Part shown: positions 43,613-52,403 of the stretch, piece after piece | How positions within the stretch are numbered: the stretch's first letter is position 1 | Layout: each line of letters opens with the position of its first letter | From: Fibrobacterota bacterium | GTDB lineage: Bacteria > Fibrobacterota > Fibrobacteria > UBA11236 | Assembly (NCBI GenBank): GCA_947482115.1 | Contig: CANKII010000003.1 | Location: forward strand, 310,001-374,000 | DNA: 64,000 nucleotides | Reading direction: 5' to 3' | Notes under the pieces: generated by a model | The model's input: only the letters and a program-made list of their open reading frames with translations | Told to the model about the DNA's origin: nothing | Databases searched by the model: none | Position numbers and translations under genes: made by a program

Positions 43613-43638
43613 AATAGGTAGGGATACCCCTACCTTTT
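43583..43638 (+). terminator. Tandem hairpins ending the cytochrome gene
   Basis: A 9-bp stem GTGCGTCAG/CTGACGCAC (43583-43604) lies in the last codons, followed by GGTAGGG-ATAC-CCCTACC (43617-43634) and TTTT. The second hairpin has the look of a terminator and sits between convergent genes. Confidence 0.65.
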
Positions 43639-43658
43639 CAGAAATCACATCTAGTTCG

Positions 43659-45128
43659 TTATTTCAGGACGGGAACCAACGCCGCATTTTTCTCTCCCGG
43701 ACGTTGGGTCACATAAACACCGTTGCGCAACGCACCACCCTGAACTTTGCGGCCCTGCAAATTGTGCAAATCCAGATTCGAAAGATCGCCTACGGAAATG
43801 GGTGCGAATGCCTTTCCGGTACGGTGAGGAGAGATGGAAGCAGGCGTAGGTAATCCTGTAGATACGAGATCCGGACTGGAAAGAATATCCACCGTTCCCG
43901 TGTTGCTCGTTCCCGATCCCAACGCATACAAATTACCCTTGAGATCCTGCCCAAAAGCACTAAGACCGGTCTTGGCCACCGTTGTGCCGGCAGGGGTGGG
44001 ATGCAAGGTGATGCGCTCCGCAATGCGTCCGTTAATGACGCGCACTACCCAAACCTGACCAGTGCCATTGTCCCCATAAAAGTATAAGCCATAATAAATC
44101 GATGCCGGCTTTCCACGATAAACAAAACCCCCAACGACAGCATTACCCACTGTATCCGGGGTCGTTCCATGAGGATATGCTGCAATGGGTAAAGTGTATT
44201 TTGGATCCGTCACCGTGCAAGTCACACTGGGTTGGCATGCGAATCCTTCCATATTCCGCCAGCCGAGATTGGCTCCTTTGGTCACGGTGTCGATTTCCTC
44301 GCGGGTATTGTTACCCACTTCCCCCGCCCAGAGATTGGCGTTGAGCGGATCAAAATTCCAACGCCAAGGATTCCGGACTCCGATGGCGTATATCTCCGGC
44401 AAGTACGCGGCGTTACTGACAAATGGGTTGTCCGAGGGTATGGCATAGGGCTTCGAACCTGTGGTGCCATTGACATCAATTCGGAGAAACTTGCCCAGAA
44501 TGGTGTCCGTCTTTTGCGCACGACCGAGTGGCAGTGCCGTGGAAGTCGGATCTCCCTGGGGATTACCGCCATCCCCCAAGCCGATATACAAATAACCATC
44601 GACAGGCCCAAAATGAATGTCACCCCCGTTGTGATTGGAGGCGGACTTGGGAATGTTGAGGATTAAACGGGGTGCAACGCCAGCATCCTTGATTAAGGTC
44701 GAATCCGTCTGGCGCTCTTCAATGACATTCAAGCCACAGTTTGTGGCATCGCAACCAGTACCAGTCTTGCTGTAAAAGACGTAATACTTTCTGTTGGTCA
44801 AAAAGTTTGGATGAAAAGCCAGGCCCAGAAAACCCATTTCATTTTGATTGGAAACCACGGTCTGCTTGAGAAGAGTGTCCTTGATCCAGCTTCCGTTGTT
44901 GCGTCGCGCGATGATGGCATTGCCGCGCTGTTGTTCCAGAATCACATAGGTGCTGTCCTTGCCCGGCACTTGGGCAAAAAAAACGGGGCGGGCGAAAGTC
45001 ACTCCGGTCGTTCCGTTCATAAATGCATTCACGAAGGAAATGGTATTGGGAATCACCGCCATGGAAGTGGAGAATCCAAGCATGACACACATTCCAGCCA
45101 AACGGCTATTCCAAATTCTGCTCCCCAT
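43659..45128 (-). CDS. Secreted PQQ-type sugar dehydrogenase (Hhip-like) with C-terminal domain
   Basis: 489 residues; the ATG at 45128 has GGAGGGG before it. Signal peptide (LAGMCVMLGFSTSMAVI). Propeller motifs: EMGFLGLAFHPNFLTNRKYYVFYS, NHNGGDIHFGPVDGYLYIGLGDGG, GKFLRIDVNG, YAIGVRNPWRWNFD and GANLGWRNMEGFACQP. The C-terminal part includes LDLHNLQGRKVQGGALRNGVYV, a reduced form of the sorting-type domain. It oxidises an unknown sugar outside the cytoplasm and could pass electrons to the tri-heme cytochrome encoded tail-to-tail with it. Confidence 0.82.
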   Translation of the reverse strand: MGSRIWNSRLAGMCVMLGFSTSMAVIPNTISFVNAFMNGTTGVTFARPVFFAQVPGKDSTYVILEQQRGNAIIARRNNGSWIKDTLLKQTVVSNQNEMGFLGLAFHPNFLTNRKYYVFYSKTGTGCDATNCGLNVIEERQTDSTLIKDAGVAPRLILNIPKSASNHNGGDIHFGPVDGYLYIGLGDGGNPQGDPTSTALPLGRAQKTDTILGKFLRIDVNGTTGSKPYAIPSDNPFVSNAAYLPEIYAIGVRNPWRWNFDPLNANLWAGEVGNNTREEIDTVTKGANLGWRNMEGFACQPSVTCTVTDPKYTLPIAAYPHGTTPDTVGNAVVGGFVYRGKPASIYYGLYFYGDNGTGQVWVVRVINGRIAERITLHPTPAGTTVAKTGLSAFGQDLKGNLYALGSGTSNTGTVDILSSPDLVSTGLPTPASISPHRTGKAFAPISVGDLSNLDLHNLQGRKVQGGALRNGVYVTQRPGEKNAALVPVLK

Positions 45129-45190
45129 ATCCCCTCCAGAACTATGATTTTTCTTCACCTATGCAAAAAAGATATAAACCAGCGAAACTT

Positions 45191-45230
45191 AGGAAAACGC
45201 GTTGGAATCCGCTCAAATTGCAGGATGTGT
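45191..45230 (-). pseudogene. Duplicate of the lysA 3' end
   Basis: 40 bp matching lysA codons at 45681-45720 with three differences, the last 27 bases being identical. On the minus strand it still reads ILQFERIPTRF in the lysA frame but continues past the lysA stop. The copies are 490 bp apart and flank the small gene at 45269. Either a remnant of a second lysA or the footprint of an insertion. Confidence 0.75.
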
Positions 45231-45268
45231 AAAGTGACCGTTCTTGGATGGCCCGATTCGAAAAGGTC

Positions 45269-45619
45269 TTAAGCCTGCTTCAAACCTTCCAGCATGACAT
45301 CGGGTAATTTGGCCTGAAACCCTTCAACCAAACTGACGCTGGTGGCTGTCGCGACTACCAACTCATTACGCATGTGAAGCATCATGCCGCCAAACTTTTG
45401 TTCCAAGGGCGGGTACAGTTTGTCAATGCCACCCAAGGTCGAACTGACCAGCATCCACGCAGGGTTTGAAATCATCGTCTTGAAAAACGCATCGTCATTG
45501 ATTTTATCCGGGCCAATCGATTTGATCTTTTCCAATTCTTCCATCATCAACGGGGTCATTTTATCGACGACGCTTTGTACACCTGCTTTGCCAGCCAGAT
45601 CCTTGAGTTTTCCGAACAC
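45269..45619 (-). CDS. Hypothetical 116-residue protein
   Basis: GTG start with AGGGAT upstream. Not recognised. The sequence is helical (KLKDLAGKAGVQSVVDKMTPLMMEELEKIK), without signal peptide or membrane segment. The C-terminal half has ELVVATATSVSLVEGFQ. It is flanked by direct repeats derived from lysA, so it may have arrived by insertion. Confidence 0.5.
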   Translation of the reverse strand: MFGKLKDLAGKAGVQSVVDKMTPLMMEELEKIKSIGPDKINDDAFFKTMISNPAWMLVSSTLGGIDKLYPPLEQKFGGMMLHMRNELVVATATSVSLVEGFQAKLPDVMLEGLKQA

Positions 45620-45677
45620 GATTACATCCCTGGTTAAAGTGAATTTGAACTGTTACCGGGCCAAACGTATCAAAGAG

Positions 45678-46952
45678 TCAAAGAAAACGCGCGGGAATCC
45701 GCTCAAATTGCAGGATGTGTTCCAGACTTTGCCGTTCCCGAATCACTTCATCCGAACCATTGGAGATCAAAACTTCCTTGGCCAGTTTGCGCGTGTTGTA
45801 ATTGCTGGACATGGCCGCGCCATAGGCTCCCGTGTCATGCAGGACCAAATAATCGCCGACCTGGGCCTCCGGCAGAAGCCTTGTCACCACCACTCCACCT
45901 TCTTCCTGTGTGAACACATCGCCGGACTCGCATAAGGGACCGGCGACCACCACTTCCTGTGAATTCGAAATTTCACGGCCATCGGCGGGACAAATGGAAA
46001 TGTCGTGATAAGAGCCGTACATCGCCGGGCGAACCAAGGTATCGAAACCGGCATCGACCAGATAAAACAGATTGTCTCCGGTTTTTTTGATGGAACGAAT
46101 CTGCGTCACCAATGCGCTGGATTCGGCCACCAAATAACGGCCCGGTTCCACTTCAAGACGAACCGCATGACCCAAATCCTTTTCGATTTGCTTGCGCGCC
46201 TTGTCCCACAAATGAAAATACGCGCCCACATCAATGCGGGGTTCTTCCTTGTGATACGGAATCGGAAGACCACCGCCCGCGCTGATCACGTCGATTTGCG
46301 GACCGCCACGACGCGCGGCGCTGACCATTGCATCGCACACTTCTGAGAGATGCTCGAAATCCGTTCCCGAACCGATATGCATGTGAAGGCCGTGAATCTT
46401 CACCCCGGCTTCGCGGCCCAATCGCAGGCACTCTTCGAGTTGCGCATGCCAGATGCCATGCTTCGACCACTCGCCGCCGGTATTCGTCTTACGGGAATGA
46501 CCGTGACCAAAACCGGGATTCAAACGCAAGGTCACCAAGGCGCCGGGACAAAACTTTCCGAGTTGCGTAATCATGTCCGGCGAACCCACGTTCACAGGAA
46601 TGCGATGCGTGCGAATTATTTCCACCGCATCGGCGTCAAACAAGTCTGCGGTGAACAAAATTCCGGGCGGCTCGCCTTCGGGTTTGAATCCGGCTTTCAT
46701 GGCACGGAAAACTTCGCCCGCCGAAACGGCATCCACCACCACGCCGAGTTTTTTCATCAACGCCAGAATGGCGAGATTGGAGCAGGCTTTTTGCGCATAA
46801 CGGATGGCGTCGAATTGTTGTAATTCGGAGACGCGTTTTTCGATGATTTCCTGATCGTACAGGAAAACAGGGGTTCCGTGCTTTGCGGCCAGCTCGGTGA
46901 TGGATAATCCGGCGAACCGGGTGAATACGTTTTTCACAGGGGCGTTTTTCAT
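45678..46952 (-). CDS. lysA: Diaminopimelate decarboxylase
   Basis: PLP enzyme that makes lysine from meso-diaminopimelate. 424 residues: RYAQKACSNLAIL with the PLP lysine (Lys55), GLHMHIGSGTDFEHL, SAGGGLPIPY, LEVEPGRYLVA, the C-terminal GPLCESGDVF and DTGAYGAAMSSNYNTR. AAGG lies before the ATG. Adjacent 5' to 5' with hrpB. A ~40-bp duplicate of its 3' end lies 490 bp downstream. Confidence 0.95.
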   Translation of the reverse strand: MKNAPVKNVFTRFAGLSITELAAKHGTPVFLYDQEIIEKRVSELQQFDAIRYAQKACSNLAILALMKKLGVVVDAVSAGEVFRAMKAGFKPEGEPPGILFTADLFDADAVEIIRTHRIPVNVGSPDMITQLGKFCPGALVTLRLNPGFGHGHSRKTNTGGEWSKHGIWHAQLEECLRLGREAGVKIHGLHMHIGSGTDFEHLSEVCDAMVSAARRGGPQIDVISAGGGLPIPYHKEEPRIDVGAYFHLWDKARKQIEKDLGHAVRLEVEPGRYLVAESSALVTQIRSIKKTGDNLFYLVDAGFDTLVRPAMYGSYHDISICPADGREISNSQEVVVAGPLCESGDVFTQEEGGVVVTRLLPEAQVGDYLVLHDTGAYGAAMSSNYNTRKLAKEVLISNGSDEVIRERQSLEHILQFERIPARFL

Positions 46953-47001
46953 AAAACCTTAAATCGTGGTGTGGAAAGCAAAGTTACTATTGCGACTCAC
47001 C

Positions 47002-49494
47002 ATGTCCGATATCCAGAAAGAAGAATTGCTGCCGGTGCTTGCGGCGCGGGAGCGCATCGAAGCCGCCATCGCCGCTTCCGGGTCGCTGATTCTTTCCGCC
47101 CCGCCGGGTACGGGAAAATCCACGCAAGTTCCGCGCTTTTTAATCGACCCCAAACTCAATCAACCGGGTCAGGTGCTGGTGTTGCAGCCGCGCCGCATTG
47201 CGGCCCGAGCTTTGGCGGCGCGCATGGCCGACGAAATCGGTGAGCCCTTGGGAAAAACCGTGGGTTATCAAGTCCGTTTTGAAAACGTGTCCGGACCGGA
47301 AACGCGATTGCTGTTTCAAACCTATGGCACTTTCCGCCAGCGGATTTTACGTGATCCCGATTTAAGCGGTGTTCAGGCCGTGGTACTCGATGAATTTCAT
47401 GAGCGGGCATGGGAAGCGGATCTCGCTTTATTGTGGTGCCGGGAATTGCGCCGCCAACGTCGACCCGATTTACGGCTGGTCGTCATGTCCGCCACATTGG
47501 ATGCCGATGGACTTGCGACATATTTGCCGGATGCCGCACAGGTTTCCGTGGAAGGCCGAGCCTTCCCTGTCGAGATCCGTCATCAACCCGCGCGGCAAAA
47601 TGAATTCCTGCCGCAGCAGGTTTTGCGCGCATTGAAATCTTTGGGACATGCGGGATGGTCCGGCTCCGCGTTGGTGTTTCTTCCCGGGGCGGGAGAAATT
47701 CGGCAAGCCATGGATCAACTTGGCGCTTATTGCCGCAAAGCCGGATTTCGACTTTGTGAATTGCACGGCTCATTGCCGCTCAATGCGCAACAGGATGCCA
47801 TTCGCGCACCGTTGCGCGGCCCCTCTATTCTGCTCACCACCAATGTGGCGGAAACGTCACTCACCGTACCCGGCGTAACTGCCGTCATTGACGCGGGATT
47901 GCATCGTGTGGCCTCTTACGATCCCGAACGCGATCTCAACACCTTGTATTTGCAAAGCGTTTCCATGGCCAATGCGATTCAACGCGCAGGTCGCGCAGGC
48001 CGTGTCGCACCGGGCGTGTGCGTCCGGCTCTGGGATTCGGATCGCGAAAAGCACATGGCGAAAAATTTGGAACCGGAAGTAAAGCGGGTGGAGCTTTCCG
48101 AAGCCGCATTGGCATTGCATTCGTTGGGCCAAACTGTAGGGGCGGCATTGAATCCCGCCCCTACAGTTTGGCCCACACCACCCGATCCATCCCTTTGGAA
48201 ACGCGCCGAGGAAAAGCTGGAACGCGTCGCAGCGTTGCATCACGGAAAAATCACATCGCTGGGAAAATCCCTCTTACACTGGCCCGCACCCCCCACGCTT
48301 GCGCGTGTGCTGCATGATGCCGCGCAATCCGCTGATTCTGCCTTGCAGAAACAAGCCGCTGCGATGGCCGCATGTTTGTCTGCGGGTAAATCCTCCGGTG
48401 CGGGAAAAGGCATTTCCGATCTGTTCATCCTGGCGGAAAATTTGGTAGAGGATGAAAAAAAATCGGACCGCGAATTGGTGGGGGCCTATCGGCAATTTTT
48501 GGGGAATATGAAAATCCCCCCCCCTCCCCGCGGCCACCATGCTGTACCCCCCGATGGGGGGAACACCGGTTCTTTCTTACGTCAGAAAGCCACGCAACTA
48601 TTTCTGCCGGTGTATATCGACCGATTGGCTGCGCGGTCGGAGGGTGGACAATCGTTTGTGGTGGCGGATGGCCGACGCGGTGTCGCCACAGCATCTTCCG
48701 AAACAAAACTGTTGCTGGCATTGGAGATTCACGAGTCCGGCGGCAAGGATCGCATGCGGCAAACAACCTTGCCGCTGTTCCTGCCGGTGGAACCTGCTTG
48801 GGTGGAAAGCGCGTTTCCCGGAGAATGTGTTTGGGAAGCGGCGGAGGAATTCGACGCGAAAAAAGGCAAGGTGATTCACGAAGATCGCCTGTCCTTTCGT
48901 GGACTTGTACTGGATCGCCGTGAGAAGACTGCGGCGAAAAATTCCGACGCGGGAGATTTACTCGTCGAACAAATCCTGCGCGGGGAAATTCAACTGCCTT
49001 TGGATGAGGAAGCGCAGCAATGGGTGTATCGCATCCAACTGGCACATCGCATCGCCCCTGAAAGCGGAATCCCGGCGTTGGATGAAGACGATTGGAAACT
49101 CATCTATCACGATATTTGCGAGGGCAAGAAAAGCGTGAAACAACTTGAGGATGTTTCCATCTCCGCGGCCTTGCGGGATTATCTCGGCTATGCCATGACT
49201 TCGTTTCTGGAACGTGAAGTGCCGACCAAGGTAAAGCTTCCCGGCAAGCGCGATGGCAAAATCACTTATTTCGAAAAAAGTCCGCCGGAGCTTTCCGGAA
49301 GACTCGGTGATTTCATCGGCATGGAAGGCCGGTTTAAGATTTTGATGAAACGCGTGGACGTGACCTTCGACATTCTGGCGCCAAATTACCGGACAGTGCA
49401 GAAGACCTCGGACCTGACATCGTTCTGGCAGAATTCATATCCGGAAGTGAAGAAGGAATTGAAGCGGAAATATCCCCGCCATCCGTGGCCATAA
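47002..49494 (+). CDS. hrpB: ATP-dependent RNA helicase HrpB
   Basis: DEAH-box superfamily 2 helicase, 830 residues from the ATG at 47002 (12 in-frame codons upstream look non-coding). Motifs: APPGTGKSTQVPRFL (Walker A), VLQPRRIAARALAARMA, DEFHERAWEADLALLW (DEFH form usual for HrpB), MSATLDA, LLTTNVAETSLTVPGV, and AIQRAGRAGRVAPGVC. The HrpB-specific C-terminal domain follows (LSFRGLVLDRREKT to the end). The role in bacteria is poorly known. Two repeat-like inserts are read in frame: an inverted repeat at 48126-48174 and a C/G-rich tract at 48516-48561. Confidence 0.93.
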   Translation: MSDIQKEELLPVLAARERIEAAIAASGSLILSAPPGTGKSTQVPRFLIDPKLNQPGQVLVLQPRRIAARALAARMADEIGEPLGKTVGYQVRFENVSGPETRLLFQTYGTFRQRILRDPDLSGVQAVVLDEFHERAWEADLALLWCRELRRQRRPDLRLVVMSATLDADGLATYLPDAAQVSVEGRAFPVEIRHQPARQNEFLPQQVLRALKSLGHAGWSGSALVFLPGAGEIRQAMDQLGAYCRKAGFRLCELHGSLPLNAQQDAIRAPLRGPSILLTTNVAETSLTVPGVTAVIDAGLHRVASYDPERDLNTLYLQSVSMANAIQRAGRAGRVAPGVCVRLWDSDREKHMAKNLEPEVKRVELSEAALALHSLGQTVGAALNPAPTVWPTPPDPSLWKRAEEKLERVAALHHGKITSLGKSLLHWPAPPTLARVLHDAAQSADSALQKQAAAMAACLSAGKSSGAGKGISDLFILAENLVEDEKKSDRELVGAYRQFLGNMKIPPPPRGHHAVPPDGGNTGSFLRQKATQLFLPVYIDRLAARSEGGQSFVVADGRRGVATASSETKLLLALEIHESGGKDRMRQTTLPLFLPVEPAWVESAFPGECVWEAAEEFDAKKGKVIHEDRLSFRGLVLDRREKTAAKNSDAGDLLVEQILRGEIQLPLDEEAQQWVYRIQLAHRIAPESGIPALDEDDWKLIYHDICEGKKSVKQLEDVSISAALRDYLGYAMTSFLEREVPTKVKLPGKRDGKITYFEKSPPELSGRLGDFIGMEGRFKILMKRVDVTFDILAPNYRTVQKTSDLTSFWQNSYPEVKKELKRKYPRHPWP
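48126..48174. repeat. Inverted repeat inside hrpB, related to the 33650 palindrome
   Basis: Two perfect 20-bp arms (48126-48145 and 48155-48174) around a 9-nt loop, core CTGTAGGGGCGG. In frame it encodes QTVGAALNPAPTVWP between the helicase core and the C-terminal domains. It shares TGTAGGGGC with the palindrome at 33650-33695. Confidence 0.8.
48516..48575. repeat. C/G-rich low-complexity insert inside hrpB
   Basis: A run of nine Cs followed by CTCCCCGCGG, then CCCCCC-GAT-GGGGGG (48547-48561). It encodes IPPPPRGHHAVPPDGGNTGS, unlike normal HrpB sequence in this region; probably an in-frame repeat insertion in a surface loop. Confidence 0.55.
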
Positions 49495-49502
49495 GGAAGA
49501 TT

Positions 49503-50933
49503 TTAAGCCTCGGCCTTGATGCCATAACGTGAGAGCTTGTTGTGGAGTCCCTGGCGGGACAATCCCAGCAATCGTGCGGCCTTTGAGATGTTGTTCCCAG
49601 ATTCTTCCAACGCCTTTTGAATCCAGTCGCGCTCCAGTTGCGCGACTGCGTCCTCCAGATTGTTTCCTGAAACAAAGGAGGTGGAAATCATCGAAGTCGA
49701 GTTTCGTTGCATACGCTCCGGCCAGTGTTCGGGAAGCAAACGATTTTCTTCTGTCATCACGAGCGCGTGCTCGATGGCGTTTTCCAGCTCGCGTACATTA
49801 CCCGGAAAGGAATAAGCAACCGCAACAGTGAGAGCTTCCAATGAAACTTCGGGCGTGGGCAGGGACAGCTTCTTCGCCTTGATCGCGAGGAAATGCCGCA
49901 GCAGTACAGGGATGTCCTCCCGGCGTTCCCGCAGGGGCGGAATGTGAACAGGCACCACACTCAAGCGGTAGAACAAATCCTCGCGGAAAGTTTTTTCCGC
50001 CACCATGGCTTCCAGATCGCGGTGCGTAGCCGCAATCACGCGCACGTCCACCCTGCGTTCAGAACGGGCTCCCACGGGAGTGACAACTCCTTCCTGCAAA
50101 AAGCGCAGCAGCCGCGCTTGCATGGACAAGGACATATCCCCTACCTCGTCTAGGAAAAGCGTTCCACCCTGCGCGGCCTCAAGAATGCCTGTGCGATTCT
50201 CAGTGGCATGCGTGAATGCGCCCTTGATATGGCCGAACAATTCGCTTTCCAGAATGGAATCGGGAAGCGCGGCGCAGTTCTGGGCCACGAAGGGTTTGTC
50301 ACGCCTCGGACCGTTGAAATGAAGGGCGCGGGCGCAAAGCTCCTTGCCTGTGCCGCTTTCCCCAAGCAACAGCACTGTCGTTTGAGTGGTCAGCAACGAT
50401 TGGAGTTTTCGTTTCAATTCTTGTAGAGAAGGCGAAACTCCCGCAAGTGTTTTGAACGCCTCATATTCCCGGAAGACATCCGCCTTAAGATCGAGATTCT
50501 CCCGCTCCAGCATTTGATTGCGGCCACGCAGTTCAGACTCGAGCCTTTTGTTCTCCCGGATGAGCCGGAACATTTCAACGCCCTGCCGCACCACGGCTTC
50601 GAGTTGCGCGGGTTCCCACGGTTTGGGAAGGAAATGATGGATGCCTCCTTCGTTGATCGCCGTGACAAGGGAATCGAAATCGCTGTATCCCGTGAGGAGA
50701 ATGCGGGAGGTATCCGGAGATTGTTGTCTCACCCAGGCTAGAAACTCGGCTCCGGATTCCCCGGGCATGCGTTGATCCGAAATGACACAGGCAAGATCTG
50801 AATGCTCAAACAAGGAATGCGCTGCCACGGCATTGGGGGCCGTCAGGCATTCATATTCTCCTTCTAGGGCTCTGGCCAGACTCGACAGAATAGCGGGCTC
50901 GTCGTCGACGAGAAGAATCAGGGGGCGGGACAT
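49503..50933 (-). CDS. NtrC-family sigma-54-dependent response regulator
   Basis: 476 residues in three domains. Receiver (1-120): LLVDDEPAIL acidic pair, phospho-acceptor Asp53 (ISDQRMPG), Lys104 (LPKPW). AAA+ (~165-395): GESGTGKE at 191-198, the sigma-54 contact loop GAFTHA at 239-244 (usually GAFTGA), GTLFLDEVGDM and RFREDLFYRLSVVPVHIPPLRER-like region. Fis-type HTH at the end (NNISKAARLLGLSRQGLHNKLS). No kinase gene is nearby, so signal and targets are unknown. Convergent with hrpB, 8 bp between stops. Confidence 0.93.
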   Translation of the reverse strand: MSRPLILLVDDEPAILSSLARALEGEYECLTAPNAVAAHSLFEHSDLACVISDQRMPGESGAEFLAWVRQQSPDTSRILLTGYSDFDSLVTAINEGGIHHFLPKPWEPAQLEAVVRQGVEMFRLIRENKRLESELRGRNQMLERENLDLKADVFREYEAFKTLAGVSPSLQELKRKLQSLLTTQTTVLLLGESGTGKELCARALHFNGPRRDKPFVAQNCAALPDSILESELFGHIKGAFTHATENRTGILEAAQGGTLFLDEVGDMSLSMQARLLRFLQEGVVTPVGARSERRVDVRVIAATHRDLEAMVAEKTFREDLFYRLSVVPVHIPPLRERREDIPVLLRHFLAIKAKKLSLPTPEVSLEALTVAVAYSFPGNVRELENAIEHALVMTEENRLLPEHWPERMQRNSTSMISTSFVSGNNLEDAVAQLERDWIQKALEESGNNISKAARLLGLSRQGLHNKLSRYGIKAEA

Positions 50934-50965
50934 GGAGTGGAAGCTATAAAGTTGCCGGAAAACAG

Positions 50966-50992
50966 AAAACCCCGCAGAGACTGCGGGGTTTT
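50966..50992 (-). terminator. Terminator after the ThuA-like gene at 51019
   Basis: AAAACCCCGCAG-AGA-CTGCGGGGTTTT, a 12-bp perfect stem, placed 27 bp past the stop of the minus-strand gene at 51019 and before the start of the NtrC-type gene. Nearly symmetric, so it could work on either strand. Confidence 0.85.
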
Positions 50993-51018
50993 CTTACACC
51001 AGCTAAACAGGGGTACAA

Positions 51019-52260
51019 TTAAAGCATGACCCGTTGCGTATAGGTCTTTTTACCAGACTTGACCTGAACCAGGTACAGATTGGAAGCCTTCAAGTGGGAG
51101 AAGGAATACTGTCCTTCACCATGGCCTGATTGCTGGGCCACCTTTTGGCCTGAAAGGGTGAACACTTCGACGGAGTATTTCACTGCCTCGTTGCCCAAGC
51201 TGGAAACGGCGACCATGAGTTCGCCATTAAGCTTATGAGCATTCAAAATACTGTTACGAGCTGCGGCATTCATATTGATGCTCGTGGACCCGGCCTGTCC
51301 GGCAGCAGCCCATTTGATGGCCTCAAGAATAAAAGTCTTCGTGGGGCCTGCCTGAGCGGAATCGCTTCCATTGGGGGCGGCATTGGTGGATTTTCCGTCA
51401 TAAGCACCGACATCATGACCGCGTGCACTAAAGATGAATCGGCCCGCATGGCAACTGTCGGCGGGGCAAAGCTTGGGAAACTTGTAAGCCCAAGCTTCCG
51501 GGTGATCCGGTCCCATTTTCACGGCAGTAGGAACGTCGTAGGTGTTTTCATCAATAGTGTATAAAATGTCCGGCGCGCGAGGAAATCCGCCCCAAACCGT
51601 GGAAGCCGAAGCGAGACGGGGATTCGTACGGAAGGAATACCATTCATCCGGATAGGTGAATTGGTCATTCGTCGAGTTTTGTTTTGTCAGGGCATAAGTA
51701 ATACCAGCCTTGATGGCGGCATACTCCGCGGCATTGGCGCGTACCGTGGTTTCGTTGTTCACCTTGACGGTATCCCAACGCACCTTGGCATTTCTGCCGC
51801 CGGCGGAATTCCACGGAGAGTGGTCCGTAAACTTGGTTCCTGCCAGAATACTGTCGGTTATGAAAGGCCACAAGTCGGCATGATCCAAAAATCCATGCCA
51901 TCCCAAAGTCCCGCCGCCTTTTCTCACCCAAGTTTGATAGGCAAGCCTTTGGGTCGCATTGGTAATGACGTTACCTGCCGAGGTATTGTTATTCCAAATG
52001 ATGACGTTATAGGTTGCCAAAGTGTCGGTAGTAAACTTAGCCGCAGATGCTGCGGCACTTGTGGGCGCAACGACCGTCCACCCCTGCTGGGGGCCCAAAA
52101 CAGTCCGAAGATAATTGGACAACCAGTTGATGGCTGAGGTATGTGCAAACGCACCGCTCTGGTCGATGCACAAAATTCTTAACGGAGCCGCACTAACGGT
52201 TCCCAACGCAAGGGAAAAAATCCCCGCCGCGAGAAGTGATTTTATTTTACCATGAAACAT
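51019..52260 (-). CDS. Secreted ThuA-like protein with C-terminal sorting-type domain
   Basis: 413 residues; the start at 52260 follows AAGGGGGAAAC. Signal peptide (LLAAGIFSLALGTVSA). A ThuA-like (glutamine-amidotransferase-fold) domain spans ~25-330: LRILCIDQSGAFAHTSAINWLSNYL, YNVIIWNNNTSAG, KGGGTLGWHGFLDHADLWPFI, ILYTIDENTYD, HPEAWAYKF, RFIFSARGHD and EAIKWAAAG. The last ~60 residues (YSVEVFTLSGQKVAQQSG to YTQRVML) match the tails of the proteins at 62464 and 63627. ThuA domains are linked to trehalose and keto-sugar metabolism in rhizobia; the activity of secreted forms is not established. Confidence 0.82.
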   Translation of the reverse strand: MFHGKIKSLLAAGIFSLALGTVSAAPLRILCIDQSGAFAHTSAINWLSNYLRTVLGPQQGWTVVAPTSAAASAAKFTTDTLATYNVIIWNNNTSAGNVITNATQRLAYQTWVRKGGGTLGWHGFLDHADLWPFITDSILAGTKFTDHSPWNSAGGRNAKVRWDTVKVNNETTVRANAAEYAAIKAGITYALTKQNSTNDQFTYPDEWYSFRTNPRLASASTVWGGFPRAPDILYTIDENTYDVPTAVKMGPDHPEAWAYKFPKLCPADSCHAGRFIFSARGHDVGAYDGKSTNAAPNGSDSAQAGPTKTFILEAIKWAAAGQAGSTSINMNAAARNSILNAHKLNGELMVAVSSLGNEAVKYSVEVFTLSGQKVAQQSGHGEGQYSFSHLKASNLYLVQVKSGKKTYTQRVML

Positions 52261-52320
52261 TGTTTCCCCCTTGTGTTTAGTCATTGAAATATATCCCGTT
52301 TGTTCTCTTCATGCTTTCGG

Positions 52321-52365
52321 TTTTTTTAGTGCCGTTACCTTATAAAAGGCAAGTAACTAAAAAAA
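52321..52365. promoter_or_regulatory. Long AT-rich inverted repeat
   Basis: TTTTTTTAGT ... ACTAAAAAAA arms with an inner GCC/GGC pair lie between the stop of the porin-like gene (52404) and the ThuA-like gene. Because the U-run precedes rather than follows the stem on both strands, it is not a standard terminator. It may be a regulatory site for the ThuA-like gene. Confidence 0.35.
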
Positions 52366-52403
52366 TCTTCTGGTTTTGAACTTTTTAGCCGCTTCCGTTA
52401 TCG

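Noticed and set aside
52321-52365. Inverted repeat considered as a terminator of the porin operon
   Set aside because: On both strands the T-run precedes the stem instead of following it.
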